In this document: one piece after another, positions 35,506-46,500 of the stretch
Layout: each line of letters begins with the position of its first letter
Position numbering within the stretch: position 1 is the first letter of the stretch
Assembly (NCBI GenBank): GCA_963576565.1
Contig: OY755039.1
Location: 136,495,869-136,559,868, forward strand
Length of the DNA: 64,000 bases
DNA from: Aspidapion aeneum
Lineage: Eukaryota; Arthropoda; Insecta; Coleoptera; Brentidae
Reading direction: 5' to 3'
Notes under the pieces: model-generated
What the model saw: only the letters and a program-made list of their open reading frames with translations
The model's database searches: none
What the model was told of the DNA's origin: nothing
Position numbers and translations under genes: made by a program

Positions 35506-36042
35506 CTAAGCTCACACTAGGTACTATAGTTATAGTGTACGTGTGAGCTAATATAACTAAAAACTGAAATATATTTTATTTAACTCCAGACTAAATTACC
35601 TTTTGTTTGATACCACACAAGCCATGTTTTGACTTAAACTCAAATTTTTGATATCTACCCCACCCTTAAAAAAAACAAAAAACTAAAATGTATTTTGTTA
35701 AACTCCGGACTCAATTACCTTTCGTTTGATATCACACACGCCATATTTTCACTTAAACTCTAATTTTTAAAATATACCCCCACCCTTTTTTTTAAAATAA
35801 ATTAAAATGTATTTTGTTTAACTGCAGACTCAATTACCTTTCGTTTGATATCACACACGCCATATTTTCACATAAACTCTAATTTTTGAAATCTACCCCC
35901 ACCCTTTTATTTGGTTTCTGTTCGGTGGATTTTGTTCATTTTTAAATGGGACCATCTCGACCCAAGACCCAACCTAGGTACCAAATTTCATTAAAATCGG
36001 CCAAGCGGTTTTTGAGTTATGCGCGTTGGTCGTTACAGACAT

Positions 36043-36081
<39 letters not shown>

Positions 36082-36230
36082 TACAGACAGACCGACAGAC
36101 AGACAGACAGACGGCGTAACAAAAAAGTTTCAAAATCATCTGAAACGCAAAGATATATAAAAATTTTTGAAATCGGAGCAACTTTTTTTTTCTCGAAAAA
36201 ATTAGGATCACCATAGCTCACACTACATAG
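35506..36230. mobile_element. Nested element: hairpin-bounded, 3 x ~118-bp repeat, then (ACAG)n
   Basis: It is bordered by two hairpins of the form AGCTCACAC...GTGTGAGCT (about 35511-35551 and 36216-36250). Three tandem copies of a ~118-bp unit (CTCCAGACTAAATTACC at ~35584, then ~35703 and ~35821) are followed by a segment with TTCATTAAAATCGGCCAAGC, GAGTTATGCGCG and then (ACAG)n. That order is common at the 3' end of insect nonautonomous elements. Confidence 0.55.
36034..36113. repeat. (ACAG)n microsatellite
   Basis: About 20 tetranucleotide steps, ACAGACAGACAG, interrupted by ATACAG variants and one ACCG step. The long open frames on both strands here are products of the repeat. Confidence 0.95.
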
Positions 36231-36477
36231 TATAGTATATGTGTGAGCTAAAATAATTGAAACATGTAACGGACTAAAAAATATATTTGATCAAAACTTT
36301 GATAAATTATCTGCCAAGTATGCAGTTTGTCCCATTACAATCGAATATACAGTGCAAAAGTTATATTGAAAAAAAATTGTCCGATTTTTTTTGGCCCACC
36401 AGTTATATGTCAAGTCGGGTTAGGTTGGTTATATATTATATTTTCGGTCCTTTGAAACTCCATCCGAGACAGGCAGG

Positions 36478-36665
36478 AAGTGGCGTACATAAGAGGGGGG
36501 GGGCTGGGGGGCAAAGCCCCCCCCGAAACTAAGATTTTTAATATATTTTCCACATATTTCATGAATACAAACATAAAATAGCATAAAATATGGCCTTATG
36601 GGGTCTCGCGCCCCCCCAAAACTGTCTCGGGCCCACCCCAAAACGTTTTTCTATAAACGCCACTG
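36478..36665. mobile_element. G-run MITE with GTGGCGT ends
   Basis: The left end AGTGGCGTACATAAGAGG is followed by long G and C runs that can pair with each other. The right end is ATAAACGCCACTG. It has the same design as 2229-2402 and 48104-48817. Confidence 0.55.
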
Positions 36666-37485
36666 CAGTAGGGCAATCAGATATGCTTAGTTAAACAACG
36701 TTACTTTGTTATAAAATCCTTGTAAAGTAGGTACTGAAATTTTGGTGCATAATAAAAATATACGGAAAATCATCGCAGCAAAAACAGGAGAAGATAGAAA
36801 AACTAACTGTTTAAAAACTGTTTAAAAAAAAATTCTGAATATTTTTACAACTTCTTTTGCCACTTTCTGCAAAGTTGTTTATATTTTATAAAAAAACATT
36901 ATAAAAATTTTGTTTTAAGTTACCGGAACACGGAAAGAAGTCTATCGTCTATAAACAAGTTCTGCTGGGACGATAGCGGTGTTAGATAGATGCAAGTCTA
37001 ACATGTAGCAGGACCACCTTTCGGAAGGGGTGTAAAAGCGTGCGTCCACTGTGTATACTTGCTACGCAGTATAAAGATCCCTGCCCTCGACAAAGAGGTG
37101 TCAGGCAAGATTACGACCTCTTAGAGAAAGAAAACATGCATCCTGAGGGGCACGTGCATCAGTTTTGATATATTATGATATACGGACAAATCCGGGTTTG
37201 CGAAAAGGGCGCGCCGTGTTTGTGGGGAGACCATTCTTGATCTAGCGACTAGGCGCTAGATCAAGAATGGTCTAGAGGCTTTAAAAGTTTTTATTAATAA
37301 CTTTTGATTTACAAATAGGTATTTGAGAGATAGGCCGGTATATTTTACCTCTTCCCTAAAAATTGATAACGTAAATGTAAAAAAAATATTTGTTTTTGGG
37401 ATTTAAATATGATAATATAATAACCGGATTTGTCATTTTTAAAAGTAATTGCATGGTGATAGTATTTTTATAAACATTTCAAAAA
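36666..37485 (+). promoter_or_regulatory. Upstream region of gene 2
   Basis: This ~800-bp stretch precedes the gene 2 start codon. The part at about 36920-37230 is clearly richer in GC than its surroundings and contains a perfect 20-bp inverted repeat (37228-37273), so it may be promoter or 5' leader, or a fragment of a mobile element. A six-codon upstream frame ATG GTG ATA ... TAA lies at 37453-37473, 12 bases before the start codon. No TATA box could be assigned with confidence. Confidence 0.35.
37228..37273. repeat. Perfect 20-bp inverted repeat
   Basis: The arms at 37228-37247 (AGACCATTCTTGATCTAGCG) and 37254-37273 are exact reverse complements around the 6-base loop ACTAGG. It lies about 210 bases before the start codon of gene 2. 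Confidence 0.9.
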
Positions 37486-37593
37486 ATGGGACCAAAAATA
37501 CTTAAGGGCAAATCATCCCTCGTGGAAGTTAATAAGGGCATTGGAGAATATTTTTTCGAACAAGCCAATTACTTTGGAGACCGTCCATTTCAG
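37486..37593 (+). CDS. Gene 2 exon 1 (start codon, residues 1-36)
   Basis: The start context is AAAAAATGG. It encodes 36 residues ending GDRPFQ and is followed by donor GTAATA, phase 0. I chose this ATG because MGPKILKGKSSLVEVNKG aligns with the usual N-terminus (GPKVLTGKSP...LNKG-like) of insect family members and no in-frame ATG nearby is better. Confidence 0.82.
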
Positions 37594-40500
37594 GTAATAT
37601 AAAAAATTATTTGAAAATCATGACTTTTAACGCAATTTAAATTTAATTATTTAAAAATTAAAATATTTACACCGATAACTACTAATAGTTTTTGGAATTT
37701 ATTTTCATTGTCAGCAAACATTAATAGGATTGTTCAGTCACAGTGTGCAGTATGTGTTACATAAAAATGGTTCCAAAAACTAATTGCACATTTTGAAAAT
37801 GGACTCTTTCCTGACTTCAGAGCGATTTTCATATAAATCCTAGCTGATCCTCTTCTCGAAATTTTTGGCATTTTTCTAGTTAGTATAGGCGCTGGCTCCT
37901 TCACGTGTGACCTAATATGTGCGCTCAGTTTGACTGCGGGACATTGTTAAGCACCCATTTTTGTATAAAAAAAGTTTGGTCACGTGGTTGAACTCATGGT
38001 CGTTTGGCCGATATCCTTGAAAATGCATAATAATAATAATAATAAGCATATCTCCCTACCCAGTCATCCAATTTTAATTTTTAAAGACTCGTCATACTCC
38101 TCTTTTAAAGGCAAATAAATTTTGTAATTACACATTTTTTATAAATCAAGTAGTCTTTAAGATATACCAAGATTATTAGTATTTCTGCTCGCAAAAGAAT
38201 TAAAATAATAACCATGTTCATTTTACTATAGCTACAATATTATTGACATTTGTTTTTTTGTTACATAGAAGGCTTTAAACCTTTCATAGAAAAGGATACT
38301 GACTTTATGTTTTTAAAGTTCGATGGATGGTACCCCTAAAGACGGCCTTAAAGACGTTGGTTTCTAAAACTGTTCACAAGATTATACAAAAAGTGGATTT
38401 GCAGTGAAACGATGCATCGTAGCGAAAAACGTTAAGAATAATTTTTATAGTACTTTTAATTCCGCACACCAGTCCAGCAATACTTGTTTTAAAGAGAAAC
38501 AATTTGTTAATGCTGACAGTAAATTTTAGCAAGTTATTATATATTGCATAACTAACCGCTTGGAATTTTTTTTCTACTCAACACCCACACCATGAATTTA
38601 TAAAGAAAATAAAACAATATAATTATTTTATCGCTTAAAATAAAAACGTATATGTCCCCATAATCGGTCCCAAGTTTCATTGCTCTAAATTTTAAACAGA
38701 ATTTTAATGAGATAGATGCAATAAAAAATAAAACACTCTGTATCTTTGCTCTGCACTGGATTCGGGATGAGCACCACTTCGTAAAATAATACCATAGTGT
38801 TGTATTATAATCGTGCCAAGTTTAGTTACGGTACCCAAAAATGCAGACAAAAGTGGCTTAGGCTCCGGACCATAACATCTGCTGTATGCATTTTATGTGG
38901 CGTCTTCTTTAGGTGATTAGTTTTGATCAAGATCCAGTACGATACAAAAACTGTTTTAGATTGATGCAGAAACTGGACTAAGTCAATCATTTCTGGAAGT
39001 TCGAAAACGTTCGGTTCGAGCAGCAATCGAACTCCAAAAGCTGAACGTGCAGCCAAAGGACATTGTTATTCAGTGCTGTGATAATAATTTGGATGGTGTT
39101 ATTCCTTGGTTTGCAAGTAAATAAATCTCAGATGCTTTATTGACGTATAAATTCAGTATGGCGATCATAAGAAATAACAAAGTTTGCTATATAATTTCAA
39201 AAAAACTAGAAGGCCTAGAAAACATTTGTTAACGTCATTCGATTGGCCGTAGTTGCTTATACCAAACTACCAAATTTCATTAAATGTGTTTGCAAGTTGG
39301 CGACGATATTTCAATTTTTCAAAAAACACAATTTTTAGTTTTTGCTCGATATTTTAGTAACCCCTGTAGATATCTTTAATATTGATACAGCACCTGATTG
39401 CGCTTAGAATAGCGCAACTTTTCTCTCTTTAAACAAACCCGTATCTCTTTCCGTTTCCGAAATCCCCATGTAGTTGCTGTTATCTGGGACACCCTGTATA
39501 TTCCACTATGATTTTGGAAAAGACACCGCAATAAATAGAAATAGGTTACCCGCGATAAGTGTAATTTCTGTTCATATATCCAAATTTTTTAAAGAAAAAA
39601 CATTTTTTAGGGTGCGTACCTTATTTTTTGTTTTGTGGAAATTGACACATTATGAGAGGGGACCTTTTTCTTGTAATTAACTTTTTTTGAACGTCAAATT
39701 ATAAAACATTAGGAAAACTGCTTTTACAAAGCAGTTATTGTAAAGTAGCTTTTTCAAAAAAGCTGCGACTGCTTTTACCGCTTTTTGAAAAAACATTTCT
39801 GTCCATTACTACCCGCGATATTTTATACTGCGGTTTTACAATCCAGTAGACATCAATTGGACGTCCACTGAACGTTTATTTTAAGTCCACTGGTTCAGGA
39901 CATCGATTAAAGGACCTGTGCTATTTAAAGTCAGAGGTACATGTTCCGCTAGGTACAAGAAATAACTATTCTGGCAGATCCCTCCTTTAGAGTGAATCAT
40001 TCATCTCTTTTACACAAAACCGAGCCCTCTAGGTTAACTCTAAATTAATATTTAGGAAATTCTGTGCATTCCCGTCTCTTAAAATGCATATAATATGTTG
40101 ACCCCTACGCCATCTTTCACTTTATGCATGGAATATTTTTATTATTCTCGAACGCACAAACACTTTCTTAATTTCTGTAAATAACATGCAGTCGCCTACA
40201 TTAAATGAACGTCCACTGGACGTTAATTGTACATTTAATACACATCTATAGATGTTCGATTTTGGACGCACAGTGGACATCCACTGGACGTTCTGGACGT
40301 TCTGGAATGAGACTAGCCTAAAGATAAACTTCTATTGAACGTCCTGTGTTGTCTTGGAGTTAAACCTCACATTAGCCGGCCACAGACACAGAGAGATGTC
40401 CGCGTGTATCTATGCGCGTACCTCAATGCGCATTCATGTACGCCCGTCTGTAGGGAAAATTTGCCCGAAATTTCATGAAAACATCAACGTGCAAGCATAA

Positions 40501-43500
40501 ACGCGCGTTTATGAATGCAAGTGTGTGGCGAGAATTCATGCTTGCAGAGAGATATCAGTCAGTGTTGTGCTTGGCATTTCTTAAATTTGGTCTATTTTTA
40601 AAACCAGTATATTTTACATAAACTAATCGATAACAATGAGCGATTTAAGAGGTGTTCCTAAATATCAAGTATCCAACGTATTACCATTCCTTAACCCATT
40701 TTGTCTTCGGTTTTTGTTTCGTAGATGAAAATGTAATTGTATTTTTTTTTAATTACGCGTACGCTACTGCCAAAAGATAGAACTCTTCTTCACTACTTGA
40801 AGCCATTTTTACAACTAGGGAAATACACAAACATGTCTCTCTCTGTGTGTTGGCATCAGGCATGTTCATTCAATGAAAGGGCGTTTTGGATCGCGTGTAC
40901 TTGCCCGCGAACATGTATCTGTATCTGTAGCCGGCTATTGAGGCCATGCTTTCATAAATCAAGCTTTTTTGTTTTAGCTATATTTGTGGATGCAATAGCT
41001 TGCGCCATAGATCCCAAACAGGATGTTACTGATATTAACTCGACCCTAGCCCTCACCAAACCTAAAGTTGTCTTTACAATTGAATCAATGCTAAATACAA
41101 TTGAAAATGGTTTAAACTTAGCTAATCATGTAGCGGAGATAATTGTTTTGGGAAAATCTGACAACTATAAACAATTTGATGATATTCTTGAAGCAGAATC
41201 AGAGGAAGAGAGAAACTTTAAACCTGTAAAGGCGAATGTAAAGGAAACAGCTTTTTTATTTTTAAGTAGCGGAACTACTGCTGCTCCAAAACTCGTGGAA
41301 TTAAGTCACTATGGATTCATGCATTTTGCAGTACGGGTCCCCTTACCACCTTTAACGTATGTGTTTTTATATCCAGACTTTTTTATAGGTTTTTTTTAGT
41401 TTCAGGAGGGTGTGTTAATATATTTTTCCACCCTTTTAGATCATTAAAAATTGATAAAGGAATATAAAAAAAAATTGTGTTCGAATTTACGAAATTTTGA
41501 CTTTTCATTTGTATCTTGATTTTAGTCCTGACGTTTGCAGTATGTGAAAGGCGCGCAAATCCTTAGTTTTGTTAATTGAATAGGCATTATATTATTGAAG
41601 TAAGCTAGGGGCATACTTTGCAAAAATACCCCATATGTCATGTCAGAGCCATAGTTTTTGAGATACTAGCAACTATTTTGTAAAATAATAAAAAAATATT
41701 AGTACCTCACGTAGTTTCTATAAGTTGTCACTGGCTCAAAACCGTTAATGACAACAAAGTTTATATTATATCCTGTCATATCATATTATTGTTACTGTTG
41801 ATAAAAAGAAGACTATAATTTTGATTAAAAACACTTTTAGCAGTACTGTTAATTTTTTATCATTTAAAAAAATAATCTTTAATATTTTAGAAACTATGTC
41901 TCTAACCTACGACGGTATTTTGGGAGAGTATGTTCAAGTACAGTTTTATTAATAAATAATACAAGGAGCACTCAATTTGCAAAAACTATATTCAAGCGCC
42001 TGTCAAATATGTAAAACATTAGGAATAAAGTCAAGATGCAAATTAAAGTAAAAATTTCGGACATACGAGAAAAATTCGTTTTATATTCTAAAAGGGTGTG
42101 AAAAAATATAACGCCCTGACAGGAATTTAATGTGTACCTTAAATGAAACACTGCTTCTAGTGGTAGTTGGTTTTTTAGAAAAAAAACTCGTAAACCGATT
42201 TTTTTCCTAACGCAAAAAAAACCTTTTAATTTAAAAAGAGGATCATAAAGCGTATCAAAAAAAATAACCCTGGAATTTTTTTTACATACGCAATAAGGCG
42301 CTGACACGGATCACCTATCGGTGATCCGTGGCGCTGACTCGTGACGTAGCTTTAAATTTGCATCTCTTTTTAAAGCACAGCTAATTTTTTATTGCTGTCC
42401 AACTCATAGCGCTGCACTATGGGCTCCCGGATCTATTTTTTGACCAAAATTAGAAAAACAATATTTTGTTTTTGAAATGAGAAAAAAGTATTTATCAAAA
42501 AAATAGCGGCTCAAAAGTGGCGAAGTTTTCAATTTATGAACCGATAAGTATGAACTTTACAACTTTGGAGTGTTAAAAGACTCTAAATATGATTTTTGAC
42601 TTAAATTTAAAAAAAAATAATTACCAATATGCATCAAATTTGGAACTTTAACGTGTCTAAAGTCGTTGATTATAATTATAAACTCAAATTTAAAAAAAAA
42701 TACATGAGGGATCCAAAAGGCAGAGTTTTGTATTTATGAACCGATATGTATCAAAATTGGTACTTTGGGCTTTAAAATGGGTTATATACACCAGCCGATA
42801 ATTAAGATTTCTGATGCAAACCTAAAAACACATATCACGGAACTTTTATATTTATGGTAAATCTGGAACTCTGCGGTGTTTCACGTTGCTAATTATAATT
42901 TTTTACTCAAACAAAAAAACTAGCATGGCGGAACCAAAATCTTTATCCTATAGACTATCCTATTAAGGTTAAACAAAGCTGCGTTGAAAAGGATTAGTGT
43001 GCAGAATAATATAAGCTAAAACCAAACTAAAAATTTAAAATATTAAACATTTAAACGATATTATTCTTAAATAAAAGAAAATAATATGAACGTAACCCTG
43101 ACTTTGTAGCGGATAAGAACCTGCAATCAAAATATAAGAATAATTTTTCTAGAAAAATGTGTTTTTAAGTTCAAACAAATATTTTTAAAGCGTCCCCTGT
43201 TTTATATTAGTTTGTTAAAATTGTCAGGTTCATTGTAAACTGCTGATGATTCAAAATAGAACCGTTTACCTTAAAATTTTTTTTACCTTTTTATATTCAT
43301 AAACCATCCTGTCAAAGTTAACTTCATCTGTAATTTTTGGGTTTTGAGATATTGCAGTTTATAAAGTTACCTTCTTTTTATTTGACTTTTTAAATAAGTA
43401 TACAATTCTCTTTAAAGTGTCACACTGAACATTTTTTTAACATTATTTTATTTTTTATTAATATATATTTTGTCTATTTTTATTTGTTAAATTTAGCCTA

Positions 43501-46500
43501 AAGGGCTTTAAAAATAATAGACAAGCACTTTTGTATATGATTTCTATAAAACTCGTTTTCTTGAAAAAAAAACCCTTTTTACTAAATTAATAATATCTTT
43601 TATATAGGCAACCTATGGCAGCAGATTTTAAAGCATTACTTATATGTACTCTTAAAGAAAAGAAAAGTTTCAAGAAAACGGTCGATGACGGAAGCAAAAT
43701 TTTTGTTTAACATTTATAAGAAATCTATATTTTTAAAGAATTCAGAAATGCCAAGCAAACACCATTATCTGACCTGTCTACACATCAAAATTGGATTCAA
43801 AATGTACAGGTATAAAATCTACTTACCTTCCTCTACAAGATTTATTTTATGAGAATTTTTATACAACATAAAATATTGTCACAAAATGGCTTTAAATCTG
43901 GATCAAATCGCCATATAAATATGGTACTTTAAGGCGTTCCTTTGAAAGGAAAAATAACACTTCTAAAAAATAACTGTTGCGTCAATCAAATCATAGTTTT
44001 TTCAAGGCCTACTGATCTACTCTTATTTAGTAAAAGTGTCCAGAAGTTTCAGGATGGTGATGGAAGAAAGTCGATTGACATTGATTGTCAAATTGACATC
44101 TCATAAACACTTCTCTTTGCAAAATAATCCCCCGACTGTTTTAGATTGGGTGCGCGCGTCCCACTAATTTGAGTTTAAAAGAGAGAGTAAGTAGCTGGAT
44201 GACAATGTGTGTTTAGTAAATAAAACAAGTAGACCACTGTTTAGTTATTAAGCTCATGTGTGCTCAAGATTATTATGCGCCCTTACTAATACATTAGTTT
44301 AAAAGGAGATGGTAAATAATCGGATAATAATGTGTAAGTTCAGTCAATGACACGATTAGATTAGACGGTGGTACGTTCAAGAATCATATTTTGTGTCGGG
44401 GTGCCCTGCTACGTCATAGTCAGCGCCGTATTAAGTCAAAAAATGACTTTTTAAATTGGCCAGTTAACACTCCGGCATTTTCCCTTTAAGTGCGAGTAGC
44501 GTTTATAATTTTCAACCACGGACTTTAAAACCTCAAATTGGATAGCTAACGCTTGTTATAACAAATCATTGCACCATGCGTTTGACGTTGTGGATCCTCT
44601 TTTGGTGGCAACACTGATTTCAGTGTTACCAAAGTTATAAACTTACTTGAGATTAACTGAGATATTCTTGAACTTTTGTCTATGATTGGTACAATTTGGC
44701 ACATTTGGTCATAGAAAATGTAATTTAAACGTGTTTTTTGGATAGGCAGGAAATATACCCAACAATCCAACGCACAAATTTCAGTTGGACAGTGGGAGCT
44801 TGGCTGACGATAATTACTTGCGCAAGTGGAAGCCCAAAATTATTAATTTCTGATTTGAAGGCCGCAAAAACGCTGGAATATCTGTCAAAATACAAGGTAA
44901 CATTTATTTACAGTGCATCACTGCATTTAATTTTACACCAAAATACCTTAACGTATAAAAAATTACTTTCTACAGTATCCTTTCTTTGGATTGCAGTTTT
45001 TTTAGCAAATGCAGATGGCTTGGAGCAGTTTTAACAATAAATAAGAATTGATTTGGCAGGTGGGCTGTCTATTTTAAGGAAAATAAATATTGTACCAGTT
45101 TTCAAACTAGAGAAAAAATTCTGAAAGTTGTTCTATTGGTCGTTACTACCAGAAAAAAAAAACAAGCAAATCCAACCAACAATGACGCCATTAGTATCAA
45201 AAATGCGTTTACTCAATGGAGACAGATTTCTCGTTTTACCCTTGATATACTGACGTGATTAAAAACTAAGAACAGATATTTGGAATTATTGATATTTTCG
45301 CTTCTTTTGACTCTGGGTGCAGGGCGCCCCTCAGGAACATTGTCCAAATGACACCGCCATCTTGAATATTCGACCATTTTTTTCCTCTTATAGCCTTTTA
45401 CCCAGAAAGTACTAATTTTTTGATACTTAAGCATTCCTAATATACTGATTTCTTGCAAATTTCATTTAAAATAAATACATCAAAATATTTAAGTTTTGCC
45501 AATTTTCTTAGAAACCAAGTAAATTGTGAAAAAAAATTGCAAGAGTAAAGCCTAGGATCTTTCTTTTGAATAAACATACAATTGGTACCAGTACTTTCCG
45601 GTTTGGCCCCTTTTTAGATACAATTTGACTCGGCTATTCTGTGAAGTAGCCAAACCCTTCGAAATTTAGTGTATTCAATATTTTTAGGTACATTATCTTA
45701 GTACTGGGTCGATTTACGACATTGTTAACGAACTGGAGCAAAACCCCAATCACAATTATGATTTCTCACATCTAAAAAACTTGGAGATTATAGCAAATAA
45801 AATTAATGCCGAGACTATATTAAAGTTAAGGAAGTTTTTTCCAAAATGCCAGGTAAAGTACTTACTTACTTATTAATAAATGCTGTAAAACTATAATTAC
45901 AATTTATCTAAATGGTAGTTCTAAGAAGAAATACACACAGCTACAGAGTGAATTTAAATGGAAGGCTGACACTATCGGGTTAATAATATATTTAAAAAAA
46001 AAGACAAAAACCTCTATCATAATAGGTTTCCTCACGGGACTCGTGACGCTGAACTCCGGCAGCACCAAATTTAACCTTGTTTAAAAATGTCAGAAATTTT
46101 ACTTTTGAACTATTCAGTCAATAGGTGGCCATACACACAGAGGTTGATCCGCCGGTTTGGAACGGCGCGGTTTAAACTGGCGGATTTGTCTTTCAATTAG
46201 TGGACATTCCACGCGCCAGTTGTAGCCGGTATAGATTTATCTGTGAGTTCAGACCGTCGGGCGAAACTTGTGGGTTCCGCGCTCGATATTTAAACCGGCG
46301 CAGACTTGTCTGTCGGTTTACACTGTGCCAGGGATAATAGACCGTTCATATAGTCTCTCTTTAATTTATTAAGTATTATGGCACATGTTTCCGGAATGAT
46401 ATAACCAAGTGCCTGTGCAGAAATTCACACTGAAAATTTCAGATCTTCATATGATCTTCCCGTGGCAAGGAAACGAAAAGCAGCATTTAATCGCTGTTCT

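Larger units (their letters stand above)
33919..36402. mobile_element. 2.5-kb TIR element with internal direct and inverted repeats
   Basis: The left terminus CCGGGTGGGCCAAAAAAACT and the right terminus, complement CTGGTGGGCCAAAAAAAATC, continue into ATTTTTTTTCA(A/T)TATAACTTTTG and AATGGGACAAACTG on both sides. The flanks are TA-rich. Inside, a ~300-bp unit (containing AAACAATGG(T/A)T, GCAGACATGATTGGC in some orientation, and AAGATGGCGATA) occurs several times, first direct then inverted (34100-35450). Related sequence recurs at 47050-47520. A second structure is nested at 35506-36230. No transposase. Confidence 0.7.

Noticed and set aside
36017..36221. Overlapping open frames rich in CLSV or DRQT repeats
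   Set aside because: They are translations of the ACAG microsatellite on both strands, not proteins.
40737..41399. A 220-codon open frame as one exon
   Set aside because: Its first ~80 codons lie in a transposon and intron. The real exon starts after the acceptor at 40977 and ends at the GTATGT donor after 41356, as phase matching with exons 2 and 4 shows.
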